A DNA stretch of 64,000 nt from Flavobacteriaceae bacterium (GCA_947463515.1 CANHRI010000003.1:16006-80005); one strand, 5' to 3'; shown: positions 24,398 through 33,074, numbered from the stretch's first letter. The notes: generated by a model not told the origin, from the letters alone. Numbers and translations are program-made.

Positions 24398-26808
24398 TCC
24401 GCTGCATTTTTCACTGTTTTTTTCGCCTCAAAAATTCGTCCACTGGCATACGCATTGCTCATCAAGGTGACAAAACTCACAATGGTAATCGTACTCAAAG
24501 GCATAATAATCGCCGCCACGATGGGCAACAAATTTCCAGTTACCGCATAGGTCAATCCCACGACATTGTATAAGAGTGAAATCGTAAAACTCATATAAAT
24601 GATCTTCATCGCATTGCGGGAGTACTGCATGAAATAGCCGATTTTCGAAAACTGAGACGCATCCAATATCCCATCGCAGGCGGGAGAAAATACATTCACA
24701 TTCTCTGAAATCGAAATTCCCACATTGCTTTGGGCCAAAGCACCTGCATCGTTCAGCCCATCCCCTACCATCATGACGTTTTTGCCCTCTTGTTGCAAAG
24801 CCTCGATGTAGGCCAACTTCGCTTCGGGTTTTTGGTTGAAAACCAACGTAGTACCCGCGGGCAACATTTTCTCTAAAATCCTTCGCTCCCCATCGTTATC
24901 GCCCGAAAGCACAACCAAATTATAGGATGCACTCAACCGTTCAAACAACGCCTCCAAGCCTTCGCGGTATTGGTTGTTGAACACATAACTGCCTTTGTAA
25001 GCGCCATCAATTTCAACATGCACTTTGGTTTTCTTGTGGGTATTTTCACTGAGATGCTGTAAAAACTGAGACGAACCCAATTTGACCGAGTGACCTTCCA
25101 CCGTAGCAAATACCCCTTTGCCCGTCACTTCTTCAAAATGGGTGACCGTGGCTTTCTCTTGAGGCGGTAAATACTCGTAAAGCCTGCGACTTAAGGGGTG
25201 ATTGGAGCCGCGAAGAGTATTTTTCAACAACTGAAGTTCGTGCGCGTCGAGTGCGCTACCTTCATACGTTATCGCTGTTTTCTTGTTGGTGGTAATGGTT
25301 CCCGTTTTATCAAAAACAATTGTATCGACTTGGGCCATTTGTTCAATCACCTGGGCATTTTTTAAGTACAACTGCTGTCTTCCCAAAATCCGCAAAACAT
25401 TGCCCAACGTAAAAGGAGCCGTCAACGCCAAGGCACAAGGACAGGCTACGATTAAAATGGCGGTGAACACATTGAAAGCGGTATCGGTATCGATGAAAAT
25501 CCAATAGCCAAAAGACACCAGCGCCAATAATAATAAGGCAGGCGTAAAATAATGGCTGATGCGGTCGGTAATGTTTTTGTGTTTGGATTGTAATTTCTTT
25601 TGAAACACATCATTGCTCCACAATTGGGTGAGGTAACTTTGGGAAACCGAGAACAAGACTTCCATTTCGATGACTTTGCCCAGCTGCTTGCCGCCAGCGT
25701 AGATTTTATCGCCCGACTTTTTTTCAATAGGAACCGCCTCTCCCGTGACAAAACTGTAATCGATAGCCGCTTTTTCTGAAATCAAAATACCATCTACGGG
25801 AATCAACTCTTGGTTGCGAATCAACAGGCGATCGCCCTTTTCAATGGCATAGACTTGTACGGGTTCTTCGGTGCCGTTGGGACTAATTTTGGTCACCGCA
25901 ATGGGGAAATAAGACTTATAATCGCGTTCAAAAGAGAGGAAGTTGTAGGTTTTCTGCTGAAACAATTTCCCCAACAACATGAAGAAAATCAGACCGCACA
26001 TGCTGTCAAAAAAACCTTGGCCATAATCCATCACGATATCGACCGTACTGCGCACAAACATGACAATAATACCCAGTGCAATCGGGATTTCGATATTGAG
26101 CATTTTGGCACGGATACTTTTCCACGCTGAAACATAGTAACCACTGGCTGAATACAACAAAGGAGGCAACGACAAGAAGAAAATCAACCACCGAAAAAAG
26201 CCGCGGTACTGATTGATCCAAAATTCCTCGACTTCAAAATACTCGGGAAACGACAAAAGCATAATGTTGCCAAATGAGAAAAAGGCCACCCCGATTTTGT
26301 AGATCAACGAGCGGTCGATTTTGTGTTTTTCCCCTTCGTAATTTTCCAAACTGATGTAGGGTTCATAGCCGATCGAACATAGTAATTCGACCAAGGCTTT
26401 GAGAGAAATCTGTTGGGGATCAAAGGAGATGCGAACTTTTTTGGCGGGAAAGTTTACCTGCGCCCTGCCAATACCCGGGTGTAACTTGTGTAGATTTTCC
26501 AAAATCCAAATACACGAGCTGCAGTGAATATGCGGTAGGTACAGTGAAACAATATGGGTTGAAGCTTCTTCAAATTCGAGTAATTTGCTGACGATGGTGG
26601 CGTCGGTTAAAAAATCATATTTTCCATTAATGTCCGCGGGAGTGGCCCCGGGTGCGGCTTGAAAATCATAGTAGCACGTGAGATCGTTTTGACGAAAGAT
26701 TTCGTAAACCGTTTTACAACCGGTGCAACAGAATTCTTTTTCCTCAAAAACAAGTACGTCCGTATCTTGAATTGTTAAGCCACAATGATAACAGTGCATT
26801 GTGTCCAT
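24394..26808 (-). CDS. ccoI: Copper-translocating P-type ATPase for cbb3 oxidase assembly
   Basis: 804 residues from the ATG at 26808. The frame extends to 26835, but that start would lie upstream of the predicted transcription start. The N-terminus has a CYHCG...CCTGC metal-binding segment typical of the FixI/CcoI group. An HMA domain with CSSC follows, then TGEAVP, the ion-binding CPC in ACPCALALTAP, the phosphorylation motif DKTGTIT, and VGDGLNDAGAL. It exports Cu+ for insertion into CcoN. It is transcribed divergently from the fnr-like gene, with its own operator, and ends just upstream of ccoS. Confidence 0.95.
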   Translation of the reverse strand: MDTMHCYHCGLTIQDTDVLVFEEKEFCCTGCKTVYEIFRQNDLTCYYDFQAAPGATPADINGKYDFLTDATIVSKLLEFEEASTHIVSLYLPHIHCSSCIWILENLHKLHPGIGRAQVNFPAKKVRISFDPQQISLKALVELLCSIGYEPYISLENYEGEKHKIDRSLIYKIGVAFFSFGNIMLLSFPEYFEVEEFWINQYRGFFRWLIFFLSLPPLLYSASGYYVSAWKSIRAKMLNIEIPIALGIIVMFVRSTVDIVMDYGQGFFDSMCGLIFFMLLGKLFQQKTYNFLSFERDYKSYFPIAVTKISPNGTEEPVQVYAIEKGDRLLIRNQELIPVDGILISEKAAIDYSFVTGEAVPIEKKSGDKIYAGGKQLGKVIEMEVLFSVSQSYLTQLWSNDVFQKKLQSKHKNITDRISHYFTPALLLLALVSFGYWIFIDTDTAFNVFTAILIVACPCALALTAPFTLGNVLRILGRQQLYLKNAQVIEQMAQVDTIVFDKTGTITTNKKTAITYEGSALDAHELQLLKNTLRGSNHPLSRRLYEYLPPQEKATVTHFEEVTGKGVFATVEGHSVKLGSSQFLQHLSENTHKKTKVHVEIDGAYKGSYVFNNQYREGLEALFERLSASYNLVVLSGDNDGERRILEKMLPAGTTLVFNQKPEAKLAYIEALQQEGKNVMMVGDGLNDAGALAQSNVGISISENVNVFSPACDGILDASQFSKIGYFMQYSRNAMKIIYMSFTISLLYNVVGLTYAVTGNLLPIVAAIIMPLSTITIVSFVTLMSNAYASGRIFEAKKTVKNAAE

Positions 26809-26832
26809 AATTTGCTCATTTTTTACCTGTAA

Positions 26833-26840
26833 CAAAGGTC
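26833..26840 (-). promoter_or_regulatory. -7 box GACCTTTG of ccoI
   Basis: One mismatch from TAnnTTTG. It lies at exactly the operator spacing seen at hemN and ccoS, which supports it despite the mismatch. It argues for translation from 26808. Confidence 0.55.
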
Positions 26841-26862
26841 ACACAACCGCATTTTGTAAAAT

Positions 26863-26876
26863 ATGACATTTGTCAT
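26863..26876. promoter_or_regulatory. Shared Fnr/Crp-type operator between ccoI and fnr (ATGACATTTGTCAT)
   Basis: A near-perfect 14-bp palindrome. For ccoI its centre is 36.5 bp from the -7 box (activator position). For the divergent fnr-like gene it is only 27.5 bp from the -7 box and covers the -33 region, a position more usual for repression. Confidence 0.7.
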
Positions 26877-26889
26877 GCGAATATTTTTC

Positions 26890-26897
26890 TACATTTG
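26890..26897 (+). promoter_or_regulatory. -7 box TACATTTG of the fnr-like gene
   Basis: Perfect TAnnTTTG. The ATG at 26933 lies 35 nt after it. A TTTG inside the operator is the only -33 candidate. Confidence 0.55.
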
Positions 26898-26932
26898 AAT
26901 AACAAAAAACAAAAACAAAAAAACACACTCTT

Positions 26933-27613
26933 ATGGGGAAATGTGAACAGTGCATTGTTCGGGAATTCAGCTCTCTGAAAGCACTTACCAAAGACGAACT
27001 CCTGCACATGGCGGAGTGTAAAGCGTCGTACACCATTAAGAAAGGTGAAGCAATTTTTGAAGAAGGTGAAAGCATCAATGGGGTCTATTGCGTCAAAGAA
27101 GGCATCTGTAAAATGTCGAAACTGAGTTCGAACGGGAAAGACCAGATTGTCAAACTCGTCAAACCGGGCGAACTCCTCGGACAGCGTTCGTTAATCAGTG
27201 AAGAACCCGCCAATTTAAGTGCCGTAGCGCTCGAAGATATGCAAGTTTGTTTCATCCCAAAATCGGAAATCATGTCGTTTTTCAACAAAAACAACAATTT
27301 CTCGATGAACATGATGCGTACCATTTGTGGCGACCTGCGCGACGCCGACGACCATATGGTGACCCTAGCGCAAAAAACAGTCAAAGAACGCTTGGCCGAA
27401 ACCTTGTTGTACCTCGAGGACAGTTTTGGCAAAAACGACGACGGCACCTTGCGTATTCAGCTCTCCCGTGAAGAACTCGCGGGCATGATTGGCACAGCTA
27501 CTGAGAGTTGCATACGCCTGTTATCAGAACTCAACAAGTTAGGGTATATCGAATTAATCGGTAAAAAAATAGCCTTGAAAGAACGCCAAAAACTCAAGCG
27601 AATGGCCGAGTAA
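26933..27613 (+). CDS. Crp/Fnr-family regulator, likely oxygen-responsive
   Basis: 226 residues: cyclic-nucleotide-binding-type beta-barrel (about 15-125), dimerisation helix, and C-terminal winged helix with GTATESCIRLLSELNKLGYI. N-terminal cysteines Cys4, Cys7 and Cys29, plus a later Cys in MQVCFIP at the place of E. coli FNR Cys122, could ligate an oxygen-labile iron-sulfur cluster. Spacing differs from E. coli FNR, so this is inferred. The recognition helix keeps Glu and Arg (E-S-C-I-R). Its neighbours and the shared palindromes suggest it controls ccoI, ccoS, hemN and itself. Confidence 0.85.
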   Translation: MGKCEQCIVREFSSLKALTKDELLHMAECKASYTIKKGEAIFEEGESINGVYCVKEGICKMSKLSSNGKDQIVKLVKPGELLGQRSLISEEPANLSAVALEDMQVCFIPKSEIMSFFNKNNNFSMNMMRTICGDLRDADDHMVTLAQKTVKERLAETLLYLEDSFGKNDDGTLRIQLSREELAGMIGTATESCIRLLSELNKLGYIELIGKKIALKERQKLKRMAE

Positions 27614-28271
27614 ATGACGTACGTTCTTTGGGTGGGTTGTTGATTTAAAATTTGGGGGTTCAGGTTTTAGGATTAAGAGTTATGAATTATGAGTTATGAA
27701 TTATGAGTTATGAGTTATGAATTATGACTGGTGACTAATAATTTGAAAATGAGTTGATTTGAAGATTTGAAAATGTTCTTTCTAAGAAATATGTGTTGAC
27801 TTACGACTGTTGACTGATCACTGCCAACTGATGACTGACGATTGCCGACTTACGACTCTTTGACTTACGACTTACGACTTTCCGATTTACGACTGTTGAC
27901 TGATCACTGCCCACTGATTTCTGTCTACTACCCTTTAACGCGGATTTACTTTCTGCTTTAACAATTTAATTCCCTCCAAACCCTTTTTACAATCAAGTAT
28001 AGTTCCCGCAGTAGCCGTAGCGTTAGCTGAACAGACGAAGTTCTTCCGCTTTTGGGTGTAGATAATAAATATAGAAAAAAACAAAAAACTTACTTAGGGA
28101 AGCGTAGACACTAATTGCTAATCGCTGATAGCTAAAGACTGAAAGCTAATGGCTATCCCCTGTCAACCAACCCCCGATAGTTCGAATTTAAGTCCTGAAG
28201 TCAAACCCTTTACCTTCTTTAGCACTATGACTTACGACTCTTTGACTTACGACTAATTGACTTACGACTAA
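27614..28271. repeat. Long non-coding gap filled with 7- and 8-bp repeat tracts
   Basis: Four tracts are visible: 27678-27740 (AGTTATG/AATTATG heptamers), 27743-27778 (TTTGAAGA-like octamers), 27798-27930 (GACTTAC/GACTGAT-type words) and 28228-28271 (GACTTACGACT words). Between them, 27940-28225 is unique AT-rich DNA in which I see no gene. Confidence 0.8.
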
Positions 28272-29711
28272 TCACAACCCTCTCTTATTCAAAAACAAAT
28301 AATACACCGGTACGCCCAAAGCTACAATTCCCAAGCCTAAGCCGGCGTTGCGGGTGTCGTATACCAACAAGGCAATACAAATCGCTGCCGTTATCACCAT
28401 ATACAACAAGGGTACAAAAGGATAGCCAAACGCTTTGTAGGGTCGTTCCGCATCGGGTTCGCGCTTTCGCAGGATAAAGAGTCCGCCAATAGTCAAAATA
28501 TAAAACAACAACGAAGCAAAGGTGGCATAGGTGAGTAAATCGCCATACTTACCCGTCATGCACAAAAAAGAAGCCCAAACTGCTTGTACCCACAAGGCGC
28601 GAGCCGGCACTTCTTTGTCGTTGAGTTGGCCTGCCTTTTTGAAGAACAAACCGTCTTGAGCCATCGCATAAAACAAACGTCCCCCACTTAAAATAAGTCC
28701 GCTGTTGCAACCAAACGTCGACACCATAATCAACCCAGCCATGACCAATACACCCACATTGCCCATAATCACACTGGCCGCTGCCGCACCCACCCGATCT
28801 TCAGACGCAAACATAATCCCGCGCTCCATAACTGTAGTGCCGTCGGGCGAACCGTTGAGCGGCAATAAAGACAAATACGCCACATTCGCCAACAAATAGA
28901 TGATGGTTACAATCAAAGTGCCCAAAAACAAACTGCGGGGAATATTACGCTTCGGGTCTTTGATTTCCCCGGCGATAAATGTGACATTATTCCACGCATC
29001 ACTCGAAAACAACGGATTGATAATGGTTGCACCCATAACGCCCAACAACGCCACGCCACTCAATAGCGAAACCGTCAGGGTGCCGTCGTTTTGAACCGTT
29101 TTTTTGGCGTCCCATGCCGAGGCAAAATTCGCCGTAAGCACCTCCGATTGCAATCCTACGTACAACCCGAGGATGATTAACGCAAAAAGTGCAATCAACT
29201 TGGCCGAAGTAAACACCAATTGGATAATCTTCCCGTTTTGAACGCCACGGGTATTGATGTAGGTCAGTAGAAAAATACTGAGTATCGCCAAAATTTGTTT
29301 GTTGGTAAATACAAAACTTTCGTAGGCAAAAATCTTTTGTTCCAACACTGGAAAAAATACCGCCGTGTAATTGGCAAACGCCACAGCAACCGCCGCTATC
29401 ACCCCCGTTTGAATAACGGTAAAAACCGTCCATCCGTAGAGAAATGACACGAGTTTTCCATAGGCGCGCTGAATATACACAAACTGTCCACCCGCATTCG
29501 GCATCATACCCGCCAACTCCCCATAACTCAATGCCGCCGACATGGTAAGGAGCCCTGTCACAAACCACAATACCAAAATCCAAGCGGCCGAACCCACATC
29601 ACGGGCCATAGCTGATGTTACCAAAAAGATCCCCGAACCAATCATCGAGCCCGCTACCAAACTGGTCGCGTCAATGAGTCCGAGTGTGCGTTTTAATTCG
29701 TGTTTTTCCAT
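28272..29711 (-). CDS. APC-superfamily amino acid permease
   Basis: 479 residues with about 12 hydrophobic segments. The first helix carries the substrate-binding glycine motif VAGSMIGSGIFLV, and SYGELAGMMPNAGGQFVYI matches the LAT/APC family. It would exchange or import amino acids across the inner membrane; substrate is not readable. It is flanked by repeat tracts and has no obvious operon partner. MazG, upstream on the same strand, ends 62 bp before its start. Confidence 0.9.
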   Translation of the reverse strand: MEKHELKRTLGLIDATSLVAGSMIGSGIFLVTSAMARDVGSAAWILVLWFVTGLLTMSAALSYGELAGMMPNAGGQFVYIQRAYGKLVSFLYGWTVFTVIQTGVIAAVAVAFANYTAVFFPVLEQKIFAYESFVFTNKQILAILSIFLLTYINTRGVQNGKIIQLVFTSAKLIALFALIILGLYVGLQSEVLTANFASAWDAKKTVQNDGTLTVSLLSGVALLGVMGATIINPLFSSDAWNNVTFIAGEIKDPKRNIPRSLFLGTLIVTIIYLLANVAYLSLLPLNGSPDGTTVMERGIMFASEDRVGAAAASVIMGNVGVLVMAGLIMVSTFGCNSGLILSGGRLFYAMAQDGLFFKKAGQLNDKEVPARALWVQAVWASFLCMTGKYGDLLTYATFASLLFYILTIGGLFILRKREPDAERPYKAFGYPFVPLLYMVITAAICIALLVYDTRNAGLGLGIVALGVPVYYLFLNKRGL

Positions 29712-29746
29712 AGTAGTCGTTAGACTTTAGTTGTTATTAAGTTTCA

Positions 29747-29781
29747 TTTTCAAATTTTCAAATCATCAAATCATCAAATCT
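29747..29781 (-). repeat. 8-bp repeat tract reaching into the 3' end of mazG
   Basis: Units TTTTCAAA, TTTTCAAA, TCATCAAA, TCATCAAA, TCTTC in the plus sense. The mazG stop codon (29774-29776) and last codons lie inside the tract. Confidence 0.75.
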
Positions 29782-30547
29782 TCTTCGCCTCATTCCAATA
29801 CACATCCATCTCCGCCAAGGTCATATCGGCTAGGGATTTTCCCATAGCGTTGACCTTTTCCTCCAAATATTGAAAGCGCTTGATAAACTTTTTGTTGGTA
29901 CGTTCTAAAGCGTCTTCGGGATTGACATTCAAAAACCGAGCGTAATTGATCATCGAAAACAGCACATCACCAAACTCCGATTCGATACGGTCCAGGTTGC
30001 CTGTCGCCACTTCTTCCTGCAATTCTTGTAATTCTTCTTGAACCTTTTCCCAAACCTGTTCGGGTTGCTCCCAATCGAAGCCCACGCCTTTGGCCTTATC
30101 TTGCACCCGACTGGCTTTAACCATAGCAGGTAAACCTTTGGGCACACCTTCCAAAACCGATTTTTTGCCTTCTTTTAATTTGAGTTTTTCCCAATTGCGC
30201 TTCACTTCCTCTTCATCGGCCACGACCACATCACCATAAATATGCGGATGCCGGTGGATGAGTTTATCGCAAATTTCGTTGGCCACATCGGCTATATCAA
30301 AAGCTTGGGTTTCACTTCCAATTTTGGCATAAAAAACGATGTGCAACAGGAGGTCGCCCAACTCTTTTTTGACTTCTTCCAAGTTGTTGTCCAAAATAGC
30401 ATCGCCCAATTCATAGGTTTCTTCAATAGTCAAATGTCGGAGGGATTGCAGGGTTTGCTTCTTGTCCCAGGGACATTTTTCCCGTAAATCGTCCATAATA
30501 TCGAGCAATCGATTGAAGGCTTGCAGTTGTGCTTCGCGGGTATTCAT
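29774..30547 (-). CDS. mazG: Nucleoside triphosphate pyrophosphohydrolase
   Basis: 257 residues with two MazG domains. The first has TIEETYELGDAIL and ELGDLLLHIVFYAKIG; the second has EELQELQEEVATGN and EFGDVLFSMINYARFL. These supply the acidic EExxE/ExxD magnesium sites. A conserved linker includes KLKEGKKSVLEGVPKGLPAM. It hydrolyses NTPs, including damaged ones, to NMP and pyrophosphate. The final residues are encoded within an octamer repeat tract, so the extreme C-terminus may be variable. Confidence 0.95.
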   Translation of the reverse strand: MNTREAQLQAFNRLLDIMDDLREKCPWDKKQTLQSLRHLTIEETYELGDAILDNNLEEVKKELGDLLLHIVFYAKIGSETQAFDIADVANEICDKLIHRHPHIYGDVVVADEEEVKRNWEKLKLKEGKKSVLEGVPKGLPAMVKASRVQDKAKGVGFDWEQPEQVWEKVQEELQELQEEVATGNLDRIESEFGDVLFSMINYARFLNVNPEDALERTNKKFIKRFQYLEEKVNAMGKSLADMTLAEMDVYWNEAKKI

Positions 30548-30575
30548 GGGTATCGTTTTGGGTAAAAATAAGAAA

Positions 30576-30599
30576 TCCCGACCGTTAAATCGATCGGGA
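30576..30599 (-). terminator. Weak hairpin after the DUF5606 gene
   Basis: A 6-bp TCCCGA/TCGGGA stem, 12-nt loop, then a short mixed U-rich run on the minus strand. It could end the DUF5606 message. Confidence 0.45.
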
Positions 30600-30628
30600 A
30601 ATTAGATATTTAGTTCCCCACGAGAATT

Positions 30629-31102
30629 TTATTCGCTTTTCTTCGTAGTTTTCTTTTTGGCTTTCACCTCTTCTACTACTTGTTCTTTGATTTCTTCCGC
30701 ATTTTCAACCACGGGTTCGTCTTTTGAAACCATCCCTTTGGCTTGTAAGATATTGTACCAATTCAATACTTTTTTGATATCAGAAGCATACACGCGGTCC
30801 TGATCGTAATCAGGCAACACGGTTTCAAAATACGCAATCAATTTGGCATTATCTTCTTTGTGGGAAATCACTGGACCTTCGTTTTCCAATTGTGCAATGG
30901 CACGCAACACCTCAACCAAGGGTTTTTCTTCGGTATAGGTGTACATTGAAATTTCCGACAACAAACTCACATTACTGCGTAAGCCAACGGTAATTCGTTT
31001 TCCGTCCAATAACGATTCGGCAACGAAACCCGAACGCGTTTGTATTTTCAACTCATAAAGCCCGGGTTTTCCGGAAATGGCCAATATTTTATCAATTTTC
31101 AT
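30629..31102 (-). CDS. DUF5606-family protein
   Basis: 157 residues. The N-terminal ~70 residues form the domain: MKIDKILAISGKPGLYELK, LDGKRITVGLRSNVSLLSEI, with a predicted small beta-barrel. A helical middle follows, then a Lys/Glu-rich tail ending KKKTTKKSE. It is a conserved cytoplasmic Bacteroidota protein of unknown function. It lies after def on the same strand; that neighbourhood (ruvX, def, DUF5606, mazG) is common in flavobacteria. Confidence 0.85.
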   Translation of the reverse strand: MKIDKILAISGKPGLYELKIQTRSGFVAESLLDGKRITVGLRSNVSLLSEISMYTYTEEKPLVEVLRAIAQLENEGPVISHKEDNAKLIAYFETVLPDYDQDRVYASDIKKVLNWYNILQAKGMVSKDEPVVENAEEIKEQVVEEVKAKKKTTKKSE

Positions 31103-31147
31103 ACTGAGTGTATTTTTAATGGGGGCAAATATATTTATTTGTTTGCA

Positions 31148-31735
31148 TTAACGTCCTTTTTTGTTGTAAAAACGCATACGATAGTCAGGGCGCGCCTTTC
31201 CATCCATAATATTCTGAAGTTTTTTCTTAATTAACGTGCGTTTCAGCATCGAAATTTTATCGGTAAATAAAATCCCTTCAATGTGGTCGTATTCGTGCTG
31301 AATCACCCGCGCGATTAATCCATCGAAAACTTCTGTTTTTTCCACAAAATGCTCGTCACAATACTGCAAAGTCACTCGTTCTTTTCGGTACACATCTTCG
31401 CGAACATCGGGAATACTCAAACAGCCTTCGTTAAATCCCCACTCCTCGCCTTCCTCTTTGAGAATTTGCGCATTAATAAAGGTGCGCTTAAATCCTTTCA
31501 GTTGGGCACTTTCCTCCGCGCTCAGGGATTCACTATCCGCAAAAGGCTCGGTATCAATCACAAACAAGCGAATGGGCAGTCCGATTTGAGGAGCCGCCAA
31601 TCCCACGCCATACGCATTGTACATGGTATCGTACATGTTGTGAATGAGTTCGGATAACTGCGGATAATCGGGTGTAATGGATTCCCCAACCTTTCGTAAA
31701 ACTGGGTCGCCGTAACCCACAATGGGTAAAATCAT
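31148..31735 (-). CDS. def: Peptide deformylase
   Basis: 195 residues with all three motifs: GVGLAAPQIG (motif I), EGCLSIP with the metal-binding Cys (motif II), and QHEYDHIEGILF with two metal His and the catalytic Glu (motif III). It removes the formyl group from nascent proteins and normally uses Fe2+. It lies between ruvX and the DUF5606 gene on the same strand. Length and motifs are normal. Confidence 0.97.
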   Translation of the reverse strand: MILPIVGYGDPVLRKVGESITPDYPQLSELIHNMYDTMYNAYGVGLAAPQIGLPIRLFVIDTEPFADSESLSAEESAQLKGFKRTFINAQILKEEGEEWGFNEGCLSIPDVREDVYRKERVTLQYCDEHFVEKTEVFDGLIARVIQHEYDHIEGILFTDKISMLKRTLIKKKLQNIMDGKARPDYRMRFYNKKGR

Positions 31736-31792
31736 GGATGTATTTTTAAGGATGGGGCAAAAGTAGGAAAAAAAACAGCGATGCTAAAGGAT

Positions 31793-32209
31793 TTATATCA
31801 TTTTACGGCTCAGATAATCTTGCAATAAAATGGTGGCTGCAATCTCATCGACCAATCCTTTATTTTGGCGTTGCTTCTTCGTGAGTCCGCTATCAATCAT
31901 CGTTTGAAAAGCCATTTTTGAGGTAAAACGCTCGTCCACGCGCACCACTGGGATTTCAGGAAAAGTGGCTTGAAATTGCACCACAAAAGCGTCTACCAAT
32001 GGGGCACTTTCCGAGGGTAAACCGTTCATCTGTTTGGGTTCGCCTATTAAAACGCTTCGCACGTCCTCTTTTTTAAAATAATCGACCAAAAAAGGAAACA
32101 ATTGCGCCGTGTCGACCGTGGTGAGTCCAGAGGCAATAATTTGCAAATCATCTGTAACGGCTATTCCCGTGCGTTTGCGTCCGTAATCGATGGCTAAAAT
32201 TCGTGGCAT
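31793..32209 (-). CDS. ruvX: Holliday-junction resolvase-like YqgF/RuvX
   Basis: 138 residues from the ATG at 32209; the open frame goes further upstream, but that part lies inside the preceding gene in another frame. The start is supported by a TATCTTTG box at 32214-32221. RNase H-fold motifs: ILAIDYGRKRTGIAV, LIGEPKQMNG, VVRVDERFTS and a final DEIAATILLQDYL with the last catalytic Asp. The family acts in 16S rRNA 5'-end processing and/or junction resolution. Confidence 0.95.
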   Translation of the reverse strand: MPRILAIDYGRKRTGIAVTDDLQIIASGLTTVDTAQLFPFLVDYFKKEDVRSVLIGEPKQMNGLPSESAPLVDAFVVQFQATFPEIPVVRVDERFTSKMAFQTMIDSGLTKKQRQNKGLVDEIAATILLQDYLSRKMI

Positions 32210-32213
32210 GCTA

Positions 32214-32221
32214 CAAAGATA
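32214..32221 (-). promoter_or_regulatory. -7 box TATCTTTG of ruvX
   Basis: Perfect match, 4 nt before the ATG. It implies a leaderless or nearly leaderless transcript, and lies close to the end of the upstream lipoprotein gene. Confidence 0.55.
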
Positions 32222-32225
32222 CAGA

Positions 32226-33074
32226 TTATTTGGCCGCGGTAAATTGGGCCAATACCGTTTTCCCTTGACGCAGCAGCAATTGGTCTTTTTGGATGGAATA
32301 GGCATCGACTTGCGATAACATTTTGACAAACGCCGCCTCGACTTGATCATCGGGGCAGGCCATCTTGGTCGAAATGATTGCCGTAAAAGCCAACCCATCC
32401 ACCGAAGGCATAATATATTGTCCACCGATTTGATTACAACCCACATACGCGGTAAAACGAGCGTCTTTGGACAGTAACGTCAGGGTAAATGTTTTTTTGG
32501 AGGATTGAATTTTCTTTTTCAAAAGGGTATGCAAGCGCCATTCGGTTCCTGCTAAGGCAAAGGTAACGGGTGCGGCAGGCGTTGTTCCTTTGACCACCGT
32601 AGCTTCTTTGGCTACTAGCAATTCTCCTGTTTGTGCATCTTTTTTCATTTTCGTCAAACGATAGCGGGAGGCTAAATCGCCCGTAATGGGTTTTCCCTGC
32701 AAATCCAATTGCTGTAGCACTCCCTCCAAAACGGCATACGCATAGGGACCGCGCTTTTTATCGTCAAGCTGAATTTGCGTTTCGTTGGCATTCCAACCAT
32801 AAGTCCCGCGCACCACAAAAGGCGTATCGGACTTACCCAAATAACGGGTCGTTAAAACAAAATGGGTGGTATCCTGCAATTCCAACTGCGTCTCTATCCC
32901 TTCACAATCGGCACAGGGCAACACGCCTTTATACACCCCGAGATAATCCAAAGTTTGTTTGGCAGAGGTTACCTTTGGGTTCGTTTGGGGAGAAGGTTCC
33001 GGTTTGGCTTCTTTGGAAGTACAGGAAAAAAAGGTAAACGCTAAAGTAAAAAGAAGGGAAATGAGGTACCGCAT
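32226..33074 (-). CDS. NlpE-N plus META domain lipoprotein
   Basis: 282 residues. The signal peptide ends in a lipobox-like FTFFSC (Cys18). Residues ~45-130 are an NlpE N-terminal domain with the CxxC in LPCADCEGIETQLELQ. Residues ~175-280 are a META/HslJ domain: LAGTEWRLHTL, YVGCNQIGGQY, TKMACPD, AFVKMLSQVDAY. NlpE-type domains are linked to copper and envelope-stress sensing; META domains to heat shock and resistance. The protein is probably anchored in the outer membrane. Confidence 0.85.
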   Translation of the reverse strand: MRYLISLLFTLAFTFFSCTSKEAKPEPSPQTNPKVTSAKQTLDYLGVYKGVLPCADCEGIETQLELQDTTHFVLTTRYLGKSDTPFVVRGTYGWNANETQIQLDDKKRGPYAYAVLEGVLQQLDLQGKPITGDLASRYRLTKMKKDAQTGELLVAKEATVVKGTTPAAPVTFALAGTEWRLHTLLKKKIQSSKKTFTLTLLSKDARFTAYVGCNQIGGQYIMPSVDGLAFTAIISTKMACPDDQVEAAFVKMLSQVDAYSIQKDQLLLRQGKTVLAQFTAAK

